Under the pieces are notes generated by a model. It saw only the letters and a list, made by a program, of their open reading frames with translations, did no database searches and was not told where the DNA came from. A stretch of DNA of 64,000 nucleotides, taken from assembly GCF_001655005.1 (NCBI RefSeq), contig NZ_LXET01000038.1:62001-126000 (forward strand). The letters are read 5' to 3'. This stretch comes from Hafnia paralvei ATCC 29927 (lineage in GTDB: Bacteria; Pseudomonadota; Gammaproteobacteria; Enterobacterales; Enterobacteriaceae). The stretch's first letter is position 1, and every line of letters begins with the position of its first letter. Below are positions 35,304 to 43,311 of the stretch, piece by piece. Made by a program: the position numbers and the translations under genes.

Positions 35304-36419
35304 ATGAGATCGGGACGGTACATTGGCGTTATGTCAGGAACCAGCCTTGACGGGATTGACGTTGTCATTGCCGCTATTGATGAGCGGATGGTTGCACAGC
35401 AGAGCCGATATTCACATCCAATACCGATTGCCGTTAAAAAAGCGATCCTAGGGATGTGTCAGGGACAGGCGGTCACGCTCGCTCAGGTTGGGGAATTGGA
35501 TCGTCAGATGGGGAGCTTATATGCCGAGGCGATCAATCACCTGTTAGCTAAATCATCGCTAAGTGCTCAGGATATCACCGCGATTGGCTGCCACGGACAA
35601 ACCGTCTGGCATCAACCAGAAGGTGATGAGCCTTTTACCATGCAGATTGGCGACAATAACCGCGTTGCCGCGCTGACGGGAATTACTACCGTTGGCGATT
35701 TTCGTCGTCGTGATATGGCCTATGGCGGGCAAGGGGCACCGTTGGTGCCTGCGTTTCATCATGCTTTGCTTACCCACCCGGTTGAGCGGCGCATGGTGCT
35801 GAATATTGGCGGTATTGCCAATCTTTCGTTATTGCTCCCCGGATTACCGGTGCGCGGCTTTGATACCGGCCCCGGTAATATGCTGATGGATGCATGGATC
35901 TGGCGCAATCATGCCAAGGCTTATGATAAAGATGCAGAGTGGGCGATGCAGGGAACGGTGAATCAGGCGCTGTTACAGCAACTGCTGGCTGAGCCCTATT
36001 TCGCACGACCTGCGCCGAAAAGTACGGGGCGAGAGCTTTTTAACCTAGGTTGGCTAGAGCATCAGTTGAGTTTACAACCTGAGATCCCCGCCGTGGATGT
36101 GCAGGCGACTCTGGCCGAATTGACCGCAATCAGTATCTGTGATCAGGTTCAGCTCGCGGGAGGCTGTGAGCGTCTGCTGGTGTGTGGTGGTGGCGCGAGA
36201 AATCCGCTATTGATGAGCCGTATGGCAGCCCTGTTATCAGGAACTGAAGTATGTAGTACGGATGCCTATGGCGTCAGCGGCGATGATATGGAAGCGTTAG
36301 CCTTTGCATGGCTAGCGTATCGCACGTTGTCAGGGCTGCCGGGTAATTTACCGTCGGTTACGGGGGCCTCGCAGGAAACCGTACTTGGCGCGATTTATCC
36401 TGCGAACCACATTATCTAA
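35304..36419 (+). CDS. anmK: Anhydro-N-acetylmuramic acid kinase AnmK
   Basis: A 371-residue sugar kinase of the ASKHA fold. The N-terminal phosphate loop YIGVMSGTSLDGIDVV (about 5-20), GCHGQTVWHQP, GDFRRRDMAYGGQGAPLVPAF, LNIGGIANLS, FDTGPGNMLMD and the C-terminal LLVCGGGARNPLLM are all family hallmarks. AnmK turns anhydro-MurNAc, released from recycled cell wall, into MurNAc-6-phosphate for the etherase MurQ. The ATG at 35304 lies after AAGGAC. It is followed 27 bases later by mliC in the same direction. Confidence 0.96.
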   Translation: MRSGRYIGVMSGTSLDGIDVVIAAIDERMVAQQSRYSHPIPIAVKKAILGMCQGQAVTLAQVGELDRQMGSLYAEAINHLLAKSSLSAQDITAIGCHGQTVWHQPEGDEPFTMQIGDNNRVAALTGITTVGDFRRRDMAYGGQGAPLVPAFHHALLTHPVERRMVLNIGGIANLSLLLPGLPVRGFDTGPGNMLMDAWIWRNHAKAYDKDAEWAMQGTVNQALLQQLLAEPYFARPAPKSTGRELFNLGWLEHQLSLQPEIPAVDVQATLAELTAISICDQVQLAGGCERLLVCGGGARNPLLMSRMAALLSGTEVCSTDAYGVSGDDMEALAFAWLAYRTLSGLPGNLPSVTGASQETVLGAIYPANHII

Positions 36420-36446
36420 TTTATCCGTAAAAATGGGAGAGCACTC

Positions 36447-36758
36447 ATGTTTAAGTATACCTGTGCTGCCGCTGCGATTTTGTTGCTGGCTGGATGTCAG
36501 TCGATGCATAAAAAAGAAGTCGCGCCGGAGCAGTTTAGTTATCAATGCGGCACCACACCGTTGACGGTGACGGTGGATAACCAAAAAGATCAGGTGAGCT
36601 TTATTATGGATGGTAATCAGCTCACCTTGCCGCATGTGGTCTCTGCGTCGGGTGCGCGCTACAGTGATGGCAAATATACGTTTTGGTCGAAGGGGAATAC
36701 GGCTTTTGTGGAACGTAATGAGCAAATCATCATCGACAACTGCGTCCTTAAATCCTAG
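36447..36758 (+). CDS. mliC: Membrane-bound lysozyme inhibitor MliC
   Basis: A 103-residue lipoprotein. The lipobox LAGC places the lipidated cysteine at about residue 17. The small beta-barrel inhibitor domain shows the conserved FSYQC, SASGARYSDGKYTFWSKG and DNC segments; the Ser and Lys of this region insert into the lysozyme active site in known structures, and two cysteines form a disulfide. It protects the cell wall from C-type lysozyme in the periplasm. It probably forms a transcript with anmK, ended by the hairpin that follows. Confidence 0.93.
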   Translation: MFKYTCAAAAILLLAGCQSMHKKEVAPEQFSYQCGTTPLTVTVDNQKDQVSFIMDGNQLTLPHVVSASGARYSDGKYTFWSKGNTAFVERNEQIIIDNCVLKS

Positions 36759-36764
36759 TTCACA

Positions 36765-36793
36765 TGGGGCAGCGATACGCTGCCCCCATTTTT
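36765..36793 (+). terminator. Rho-independent terminator after mliC
   Basis: A 9-bp GC-rich stem (GGGGCAGCG / CGCTGCCCC) with an ATA loop, followed by CATTTTT, a few bases after the mliC stop codon. Confidence 0.9.
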
Positions 36794-37056
36794 AAGCCTT
36801 CTCTTATCCTTTCTGTCACTACTGTCCCTATAACAGACCGTGTACTGTCCCTCTGTATTCCTCATTGAAATAAAATTACATAAAAATCAATAAAATAAAA
36901 GACTGTCGCGTTCCTGTTTTGGCTAAAAATAACGCGATTTGTGCTCGGGTTTTAGATGTTATCGCGCATCGAGCTATTTTCCGAACGATCGGTGAATTGA
37001 GATTCTTATCCCGCGGGCGCAGAATAAGGCTCTTGACGGGTGAAGGACTGCTGAAT

Positions 37057-37710
37057 ATGAGTGAAAACAACGAGTTTGATGTTGCCGATCTGCGTCGCGA
37101 GTATGTGCGTGGTGGATTACGCCGGAGCGATCTTACCGACGATCCGTTAGAGATGTTCGAACGTTGGCTCAAACAAGCCTGTGACGCGCGTTTGGCCGAC
37201 CCAACTGCTATGTGTGTAGCGACGGTGGATAAACATGGCCAGCCATACCAGCGTATTGTGCTGCTGAAACATTTTGATCAGCAGGGGATGGTGTTTTACA
37301 CCAACCTAGGCAGTCGCAAAGCGCAGCAGTTGGAAGAAAATCCTCATATCAGCCTGCATTTCCCGTGGCATATGCTTGACCGGCAGGTCAGCGTGTTAGG
37401 GACAGTTGAAAAGCTTTCTACGCTGGAAGTGATGAAGTACTTCCATAGTCGACCTAAAGATAGCCAGATTGCCGCTTGGGTATCGCGCCAGTCATCGCGG
37501 ATCTCGACCAGAGGAATTCTGGAGGGAAAATTTCTCGAACTGAAGCAAAAATTCCTACAAGGCGAGATCCCGTTACCCAGTTTCTGGGGTGGATATCGCG
37601 TAAAAATCAACTCGATGGAGTTTTGGCAGGGACGAGAAAATCGTTTGCATGACCGTTTTATTTACCAACGTCATGGCGATGCATGGGAAATTGACCGGTT
37701 GGCGCCTTAA
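37057..37710 (+). CDS. pdxH: Pyridoxamine 5'-phosphate oxidase PdxH
   Basis: A 217-residue FMN enzyme that oxidises pyridoxine or pyridoxamine 5'-phosphate to pyridoxal 5'-phosphate. LRREYVRGGLRRSDL at the N-terminus, QRIVLLKHFDQQGMVFYTNLGSRKA with the FMN-contacting residues, and the C-terminal PSFWGGYRV, EFWQGRENRLHDRF and IDRLAP are conserved. The ATG at 37057 gives the E. coli-like start MSENNEF; the upstream in-frame stretch from 36919 has no homology. tyrS and pdxY follow, as in E. coli. Confidence 0.96.
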   Translation: MSENNEFDVADLRREYVRGGLRRSDLTDDPLEMFERWLKQACDARLADPTAMCVATVDKHGQPYQRIVLLKHFDQQGMVFYTNLGSRKAQQLEENPHISLHFPWHMLDRQVSVLGTVEKLSTLEVMKYFHSRPKDSQIAAWVSRQSSRISTRGILEGKFLELKQKFLQGEIPLPSFWGGYRVKINSMEFWQGRENRLHDRFIYQRHGDAWEIDRLAP

Positions 37711-37839
37711 TCAGCGAAAAACACGAGTTAAATCTAGCGCGACGGGCGTGACCACTTTATTCTATAGGGCTAATCACCCGCACGAGCTATCTCCCGTATG
37801 GAGCGCGCGGTAGTAAATTAAAATCAAATGGAGTCTTTA

Positions 37840-39114
37840 ATGGCGAGCAGCAACCTGATTAAACAACTGCAAGAGCGGGGCCTCATTGCCCAGGTAACGG
37901 ATGAAGAAGCGTTGGCAGAGCGACTGGCGCAAGGGCCATTAGCACTGTATTGCGGTTTCGATCCTACCGCTGACAGCTTGCACTTGGGCCATCTGGTTCC
38001 GTTGCTGTGTCTGAAACGTTTCCAGTTAGAAGGCCATAAGCCTGTTGCTCTGGTGGGCGGCGCAACCGGTCTGATCGGCGATCCCAGCTTTAAAGCCACC
38101 GAACGTAAACTGAATACTCAGGATACCGTGCATGAGTGGGTAGACAAAATCCGTCATCAGGTAGCACCGTTTTTGGACTTCGACTGCGGTGAAAACAGCG
38201 CAATCGCAGCCAACAACTACGATTGGTTCGGCAACATGAACGTGCTGACCTTCCTGCGTGACATCGGCAAGCATTTCTCTGTCAATCAGATGATCAACAA
38301 AGAAGCGGTTAAACAACGTTTGAACCGTGACGATGTGGGCATTTCGTTCACCGAGTTCTCCTACAATCTGCTGCAAGGCTACGATTTTGCCAGCCTGAAT
38401 GAGCTGCACGGCGTAGAGCTGCAAATCGGGGGTTCCGATCAGTGGGGCAACATCACTTCTGGTATCGATTTGACTCGTCGTCTGCATCAGAAACAGGTGT
38501 GGGGTTTGACCGTTCCGTTGATTACCAAAGCCGATGGTACCAAATTCGGTAAGACCGAAGGCGGCGCAGTATGGCTGGATCCGAAGAAAACCAGTCCGTA
38601 CAAATTCTACCAATTCTGGATCAACACCGCGGATGCGGACGTGTACCGCTTCCTGAAGTTCTTCACCTTTATGGATCTGAAGGACATTGATGCTCTGGAA
38701 GAAGAAGATAAAAACAGTGGAAAAGCGCCGCGTGCACAGTACGTTCTGGCTGAGCTGGTGACCCGTATGGTTCACGGTGAAGAAGGCCTGGCTGCGGCAA
38801 AACGTATTACTCAGAGCTTATTCTCTGGCGCACTGAGTGAAATGACTGAAGCTGACTTTGCTCAGCTGGCACAAGACGGTATGCCTATGGTTGAGCTGGA
38901 GCGTGATGCAGACTTGCAGCAGGCGCTGGTGGATTCTGAACTACAGCCGTCTCGTGGTCAGGCGCGTAAAACTATCGCGTCTAATGCAATTACCATCAAT
39001 GGCGAAAAACAGTCTGATCCGGAATATACCTTCAGCGATGCTGATCGTCTGTTCGGACGCTTTACTTTATTGCGTCGCGGTAAAAAGAATTACTGCCTGA
39101 TTTGCTGGAAGTAA
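37840..39114 (+). CDS. tyrS: Tyrosyl-tRNA synthetase TyrS
   Basis: A 424-residue class I aminoacyl-tRNA synthetase, the E. coli length. The HIGH-type motif is HLGH at 48-51, and the KMSKS-type loop is KFGKT in TKADGTKFGKTEGGAVW near 235. Tyrosine-binding YCGFDPTADS and QIGGSDQWGN are present. A C-terminal S4-like RNA-binding domain (about 350-424, LQPSRGQARKTIASNAITING) closes the protein. The ATG at 37840 follows GGAG at 7 bases. A structured repeat element follows the gene. Confidence 0.97.
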   Translation: MASSNLIKQLQERGLIAQVTDEEALAERLAQGPLALYCGFDPTADSLHLGHLVPLLCLKRFQLEGHKPVALVGGATGLIGDPSFKATERKLNTQDTVHEWVDKIRHQVAPFLDFDCGENSAIAANNYDWFGNMNVLTFLRDIGKHFSVNQMINKEAVKQRLNRDDVGISFTEFSYNLLQGYDFASLNELHGVELQIGGSDQWGNITSGIDLTRRLHQKQVWGLTVPLITKADGTKFGKTEGGAVWLDPKKTSPYKFYQFWINTADADVYRFLKFFTFMDLKDIDALEEEDKNSGKAPRAQYVLAELVTRMVHGEEGLAAAKRITQSLFSGALSEMTEADFAQLAQDGMPMVELERDADLQQALVDSELQPSRGQARKTIASNAITINGEKQSDPEYTFSDADRLFGRFTLLRRGKKNYCLICWK

Positions 39115-39130
39115 GCCACGGATGCAATTA

Positions 39131-39288
39131 AAGGGGGACTCAGGTCCTAATGCTGATCGTTTAAGAGATCGAGATACACGGGGCTAGCACACCGCGGGGC
39201 GCTCCGGCAGCTAAAGCTGCTACGACCCCATCGGTGTACTTCCCCTAAAATCACGCTTAAGTGACCAATTGGGACTCAGGTCCCCCTT
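39131..39288. repeat. Structured 158-bp palindromic element between tyrS and pdxY
   Basis: A self-complementary block fills most of the 233-base gap. Outer arms AAGGGGGAC (39131-39139) and GTCCCCCTT (39280-39288) are inverted. A 13-base motif GGGACTCAGGTCC occurs as a direct repeat at 39135-39147 and 39271-39283. Inside, GCACACCGCGGGG and CCCCATCGGTGTAC (39187-39240) pair around a central hairpin GCAGC-TAAA-GCTGC (39207-39220). It resembles a small non-coding mobile repeat (MITE- or intergenic-palindrome-like) but I do not recognise it as ERIC, REP or another named family. The 3' arm is followed by a T-rich stretch, so it might also end tyrS transcripts. Confidence 0.7.
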
Positions 39289-39347
39289 ATTTTCCCCTTA
39301 TTATGAATAAACGGCTGTCGACAGCGACAGCGATGTAGGTCGCATCC

Positions 39348-40208
39348 ATGAAAAATATCCTATCTATTCAATCTCATGTGGTTTTTGGTCACGCAGGAAA
39401 CAGTGCCGCTGTATTCCCTATGCGTCGTATGGGCGTTAATGTCTGGCCGCTGAACACCGTTCAGTTTTCAAATCATACCCAGTATGGTCACTGGACTGGT
39501 TGTGTGATGCCCGCCAACCATTTGACGGAAATTGTGCAGGGAATTGCAGATATCGATCAGCTTAAAAACTGCGATGCCGTATTGAGTGGGTATATTGGTT
39601 CGCCGGAACAGGGCGGACATATTTTGGATATTGTACGTAAAGTGAAAGCGGCGAATCCCAATGCATGGTATTTCTGCGACCCCGTGATGGGGCATCCGGA
39701 AAAGGGCTGCATCGTTGCTCCGGGCGTCGCCGAGTTTTTCGCTCGCGATGCCGTCGCTAGCAGCGATATCATGGCACCTAATCTGCTTGAATTAGAACAA
39801 CTGACCGGACATACCATTAACAGCGTAGAAGAAGCCTTAGCCTCAGCCCGTAGCGTGATTGCTCGCGGTCCTAAAGTCGTTTTGGTTAAGCATTTAGCCT
39901 ATGCTGGCTATCATAAAGATCGCTTTGAAATGATCCTCGTTACCGCGGATGAGGCATGGCACATCAGCCGCCCGCTGGTTGATTTCGGCGAACGCCAGCC
40001 GGTTGGCGTTGGCGATTTGACCAGTGGCTTGTTATTGGTCAACATGCTGAAGGGGGAACCGTTGAAGAAAGCCTTGGAGCACGTGACAGCCGCTGTTTAT
40101 GAGGTGATGTTGACCACGAAAGAAATGGGCGAATATGAGTTACAGGTAGTTGCTGCTCAGGATCGCATTGCGCAGCCCGTGCATCAGTTTGCCGCCGTCG
40201 AATTATAA
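39348..40208 (+). CDS. pdxY: Pyridoxal kinase PdxY
   Basis: A 286-residue ribokinase-family kinase that phosphorylates pyridoxal to pyridoxal 5'-phosphate in the salvage pathway. SHVVFGHAGNSAAVFPMRR at the N-terminus, YFCDPVMGHPEKG, APNLLELEQLTG and the anion-hole region QPVGVGDLTSGLLL with the catalytic Asp are conserved. It forms with PdxH a local vitamin B6 salvage group around tyrS, as in E. coli. In this genome the repeat element sits between tyrS and pdxY, so pdxY may need its own promoter. A strong terminator follows. Confidence 0.96.
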   Translation: MKNILSIQSHVVFGHAGNSAAVFPMRRMGVNVWPLNTVQFSNHTQYGHWTGCVMPANHLTEIVQGIADIDQLKNCDAVLSGYIGSPEQGGHILDIVRKVKAANPNAWYFCDPVMGHPEKGCIVAPGVAEFFARDAVASSDIMAPNLLELEQLTGHTINSVEEALASARSVIARGPKVVLVKHLAYAGYHKDRFEMILVTADEAWHISRPLVDFGERQPVGVGDLTSGLLLVNMLKGEPLKKALEHVTAAVYEVMLTTKEMGEYELQVVAAQDRIAQPVHQFAAVEL

Positions 40209-40225
40209 ATACCGTAGCATTAAAG

Positions 40226-40250
40226 AATCCCCCTGAACGCAGGGGGATTT
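40226..40250. terminator. Bidirectional terminator between pdxY and cynS
   Basis: A 10-bp stem (AATCCCCCTG / CAGGGGGATT) with an AACG loop between convergent genes. Confidence 0.88.
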
Positions 40251-40265
40251 CCTCTTTCATTAAGA

Positions 40266-40736
40266 TCAGAATGGTTTGGTCGGCAAATATTTCCCATCAA
40301 AGGTGATTACCGCGCGTGAGCCACCTTCAGGATCTTCCACCTTTTTGATATCCATCTTGAAATTTATTGCACTGATAATCCCATCGCCAAACTGCTCGTG
40401 TACCAACGCTTTCAGCGTTGTACCGTATACCTGCAGCATTTCATAGAAACGATAGATCGTTGGATCGGTCGGAATCCCCTGTGGAATTGAACCGCGTAAA
40501 GGGATGGCTTGCAGCAACAGAGCCGCTTCTGGTGCAAGCTCCAGCTGTTTTACAATCTTTTGTGCAGCGCATTCCGGCAAAGCATGCTGGCCCAACAATG
40601 CAGCCGTGACAAACGCGATATTCATATCGGTACCGTCAGCCAGATCCTGCCATGAAAGATTCTTCGCAATTTTTGCCATCACGATAGTTTCTGTTAAGGC
40701 GACGCGTGCTGTCTGGGTGGTTAAGGTCTGAGTCAT
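40266..40736 (-). CDS. cynS: Cyanate hydratase (cyanase) CynS
   Basis: A 156-residue cyanase, the E. coli length. The catalytic trio is exactly placed at Arg96, Glu99 (IYRFYEML) and Ser122 (GDGIISAINF), and the C-terminus VITFDGKYLPTKPF is nearly invariant. The enzyme is a decamer that reacts cyanate with bicarbonate to give ammonia and carbon dioxide. It follows cynT with a short gap, so the two are co-transcribed. The E. coli transporter gene cynX, which follows cynS there, is absent; pdxY lies directly beyond. Confidence 0.96.
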   Translation of the reverse strand: MTQTLTTQTARVALTETIVMAKIAKNLSWQDLADGTDMNIAFVTAALLGQHALPECAAQKIVKQLELAPEAALLLQAIPLRGSIPQGIPTDPTIYRFYEMLQVYGTTLKALVHEQFGDGIISAINFKMDIKKVEDPEGGSRAVITFDGKYLPTKPF

Positions 40737-40761
40737 GGTGTTTTCCTTCTAATGAAAAGAG

Positions 40762-41424
40762 TTAGGCTGCGTTAGCGGTATGGTGTGAGGCCAAAGCGCA
40801 GGCGTAGGGTTTTTCTGTGAGTGAAACGAATTTTTGGCTTTCGCCTTCAAGCGTCAGCATCGCTCCGTTTTCGATGTCATAAACCCAGCCGTGTAGGTTA
40901 AGCCGCCCTTGTTCAATGGCTACGGCAACGGAAGGGTGTGTTTTCAAGTTGGAAAGCTGCGCAACGACGTTGGCTTGAACCATGCCATTGAGGCTTTCAG
41001 CTTCGGAAGCATAAAAACGCGAAGCATTGACCAGCTTGGCTGCATCGGCATGTTTCAACCACTTTGCCACCATCGGCATATGATCAAGGCAGATACCTTG
41101 ATTAATGGCTGTCATAGCGCCACAGTCGGAGTGACCACAAATTACAATATCGGTCACGCCAAGCGCGGCGACCGCATATTCAACGCTGGCGGAAACGCCA
41201 CCGACTTCGGGACTATAAGACGGCACTAAATTGCCGGCGTTACGAATAACAAACAAATTGCCGGGTTCTTGTTGGGTGAGAAACTCCGGCACCACGCGGC
41301 TGTCGGAGCAGGTGATGAAGAGAACGCTAGGACTCTGTTTATTGGCTAGATCTTTGAAAAGCTCGGTGCGCTGTGGAAAGCATTCCTGTTGAAATTTTAA
41401 GAAGCCTTCAATGATGTTCTGCAT
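40762..41424 (-). CDS. cynT: Beta-carbonic anhydrase CynT
   Basis: A 220-residue beta-class carbonic anhydrase. The zinc ligands are Cys39, His98 and Cys101 (TCSDSRVVPE and CGHSDCGAM), with Asp41 as the catalytic dyad aspartate. VIRNAGNLVPSY and SVEYAVAALGV are typical. In the cyanate pathway it keeps bicarbonate available, which cyanase consumes and whose product carbon dioxide would otherwise be lost. It is the first gene after the divergent cynR promoter and is expected to be induced by cyanate through CynR. Confidence 0.95.
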   Translation of the reverse strand: MQNIIEGFLKFQQECFPQRTELFKDLANKQSPSVLFITCSDSRVVPEFLTQQEPGNLFVIRNAGNLVPSYSPEVGGVSASVEYAVAALGVTDIVICGHSDCGAMTAINQGICLDHMPMVAKWLKHADAAKLVNASRFYASEAESLNGMVQANVVAQLSNLKTHPSVAVAIEQGRLNLHGWVYDIENGAMLTLEGESQKFVSLTEKPYACALASHHTANAA

Positions 41425-41495
41425 GATATTTTCCTGCGTGCTAAAACGTGCAGCAAGAATGCGGTTTTCTAGGTATAATGTCTAAGCGCCATTTT

Positions 41496-41510
41496 TTATA
41501 CTTTGTATAA
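41496..41510. promoter_or_regulatory. Candidate CynR binding site
   Basis: TTATAC-TTT-GTATAA is a perfect 6-bp inverted repeat that fits the LysR T-N11-A rule. It lies between the divergent cynR and cynT genes, 22 bases before the cynR ATG, a place suited to autorepression and cynTS activation. Confidence 0.6.
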
Positions 41511-41531
41511 TTTTTTTGAATAGTAGGTGTT

Positions 41532-42446
41532 ATGTTCCTTCGTAATCTGCGGGCTTTGCTCTCCGTTGTTAAGCACCGCAATTTCACTCGAGCGTCGGAA
41601 GAAGTCTGTTTATCTCAACCGGCACTATCGCAGAAAATCAAACAGCTAGAGGAACAACTGGGCGTCGTTTTGCTCGACCGTTCGAACCGCGTCATTAGGC
41701 CCACCGATGTAGGTGAAGTGTATCTTTATCATGCCCGCCGTGCGTTGAATGAGCTTGAAATGGGCTATCGTGCTATTCATGACGTGCAGGATTTAAGCCG
41801 AGGAAGCTTGCGGGTGGGTTTTACACCGACTTTCAGTGCTTATTTAATTGGGCCGTTGTTCAAGCGTTTCTATCAACTTTATCCCCATATCAAGCTACAT
41901 CTGCGTGAGCTTTCGCAGGAACAGATAGAAAAAGATTTGCTGGAAGGTGATATCGATCTTGGCGTGGCTTTTGTTTCGCCGGAGTCTGAGCATATTCGCT
42001 ATCAGCCGTTGTTTACCGAACGGCTGGCGGTTGCGGTGGGGGAAAACAGTTCTCTCTATCATCAAACGATGATGACGCTGGATGAGATTGCTACCGCGCC
42101 CATGGTGTTATTAAGTCAGGACTTTGCTACGCGCTGTTATATTGATCGCTATTTTAATCAACATCAGCTGCAACCCAATTTGGCCATTGAGGCTAATTCC
42201 ATCAGCACTATTTTGGATTTGGTGAAGAATAGCGAGCTGGTTTCCATATTGCCGCAGGCTATTATCGAAAAGCAGAGTAAAATTCATGCCATCGAGTTAA
42301 TGCCTATGCTGCCAGAGCGAATAGCCGCACTGCTGCAGCATAAAACACATTATACCAATGCAGCCAGTCAGGCGTTTAAGGCGTTGATAGATGCTGAATT
42401 TACGCAGGTGGTTTTTGAACAGCAGGTGATTTTTGAACAAAAATAA
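41532..42446 (+). CDS. cynR: LysR-type regulator CynR
   Basis: A 304-residue LysR-family activator. The HTH at about 1-60 (HRNFTRASEEVCLSQPALSQKIKQLEEQLG) is followed by an effector domain with GSLRVGFTPTFSAYLIGPL, EGDIDLGVAFVSPES and SISTILDLVKNSELVSILPQ. Its divergent position next to cynTS matches E. coli, where CynR activates the operon with cyanate and represses itself. In E. coli the cyn genes lie near lac, not here. The stop codon overlaps the following terminator hairpin. Confidence 0.9.
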   Translation: MFLRNLRALLSVVKHRNFTRASEEVCLSQPALSQKIKQLEEQLGVVLLDRSNRVIRPTDVGEVYLYHARRALNELEMGYRAIHDVQDLSRGSLRVGFTPTFSAYLIGPLFKRFYQLYPHIKLHLRELSQEQIEKDLLEGDIDLGVAFVSPESEHIRYQPLFTERLAVAVGENSSLYHQTMMTLDEIATAPMVLLSQDFATRCYIDRYFNQHQLQPNLAIEANSISTILDLVKNSELVSILPQAIIEKQSKIHAIELMPMLPERIAALLQHKTHYTNAASQAFKALIDAEFTQVVFEQQVIFEQK

Positions 42447-42465
42447 AAGGCCCAAAGGGCCTTTT
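42445..42465. terminator. Bidirectional terminator between cynR and gstA
   Basis: A 9-bp stem (AAAAGGCCC / GGGCCTTTT) with a 3-base loop between convergent genes; it begins inside the cynR stop codon. Confidence 0.85.
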
Positions 42466-42481
42466 CAGAATGTGGCATCGA

Positions 42482-43087
42482 TTACTTCAGACCTTCGGCG
42501 GTCAGAGCAGCGTCAACGGCAGGACGAGCAGCGATACGAGCGACATAGTTCACAATGTGTGGATAGGCGGGGAGATCGAAATGCAGCGCTTTAGCCCAAC
42601 CTAAAACGGTAAACAGATAAGCATCAGCAACGCTGAAACGAGCACCTAGCAGATAGTTTTGGTTGCTCAGCACCCCATTTAGATAGGTAAACTGCTGTTC
42701 CAGCTTCTGGCGCGCAATGGCTTTATATTCGTCAGGCGTCTTCGGATTGAACAATGGGCTGAAGCCTTTATGCAACTCGGTGGCAATATAGTTCAACCAT
42801 TCGATAGCGTGATAGCGAGCCAGAGTCCCTGACGGTGCGATGAGATTACGATCAGGAACTTTGTCGGCCAGATATTGCACAATGGCAACGCCTTCGGTCA
42901 GTAAGCTACCGTCGTCTAATAACAGGGCAGGTACTTGGCCTTTCGGATTGATCTTCAGAAAGTCTTCACCGTGCTCGGTCTTTTTAGTGGCAAGATCGAC
43001 GCGCTCAATCGTAAAGTCCAGCCCAGCCTCACGCAAAACGATGTGCGGAGAGAGAGAACAAGCTCCGGCTTTGTAAAACAGTTTCAT
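42482..43087 (-). CDS. gstA: Glutathione S-transferase GstA
   Basis: A 201-residue beta-class glutathione S-transferase, the E. coli length. The thioredoxin-like N-terminal half carries Cys10 (YKAGACSLSPH) and the glutathione-binding NPKGQVPALLLDDGSLLTE. The helical C-terminal half holds WLNYIATELHKGFSPLF with the conserved His and SVADAYLFTVLGWA, the structural N-capping motif. It conjugates glutathione to electrophiles and has peroxidase activity in the cytoplasm. The ATG at 43087 matches MKLFYK of E. coli. The order gstA-dtpA-nth is kept from E. coli. Confidence 0.95.
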   Translation of the reverse strand: MKLFYKAGACSLSPHIVLREAGLDFTIERVDLATKKTEHGEDFLKINPKGQVPALLLDDGSLLTEGVAIVQYLADKVPDRNLIAPSGTLARYHAIEWLNYIATELHKGFSPLFNPKTPDEYKAIARQKLEQQFTYLNGVLSNQNYLLGARFSVADAYLFTVLGWAKALHFDLPAYPHIVNYVARIAARPAVDAALTAEGLK

Positions 43088-43266
43088 CAAATACTCCTCG
43101 GACGATCCTGAGACAGTTAGATTGTACCCGCCATACTTCAGGCTGCATGTCTGATAGCTGCATGCCATACGAATGACTTAGGGCGATAACTACCGAAAAT
43201 TCATATTACGGCGACATCGCTCTCTTGTCAGTCATTGCTTTATGTATTTGCAGTTAATTCACGAAT

Positions 43267-43294
43267 AAAAAAAGCACCCCTAAGGGTGCTTTTT
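43267..43294 (-). terminator. Terminator of dtpA
   Basis: The stem AAAAAGCACCC / GGGTGCTTTTT lies 18 bases after the dtpA stop codon. On the minus strand it ends in a run of seven T residues. Confidence 0.9.
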
Positions 43295-43311
43295 GGACAT
43301 TACTTTAGCAA

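Noticed and set aside
38026..38775. A 249-codon open frame on the minus strand opposite tyrS
   Set aside because: It lies wholly inside a certain housekeeping gene, its product resembles no family I recognise, and it has no ribosome binding site. It is a shadow frame.
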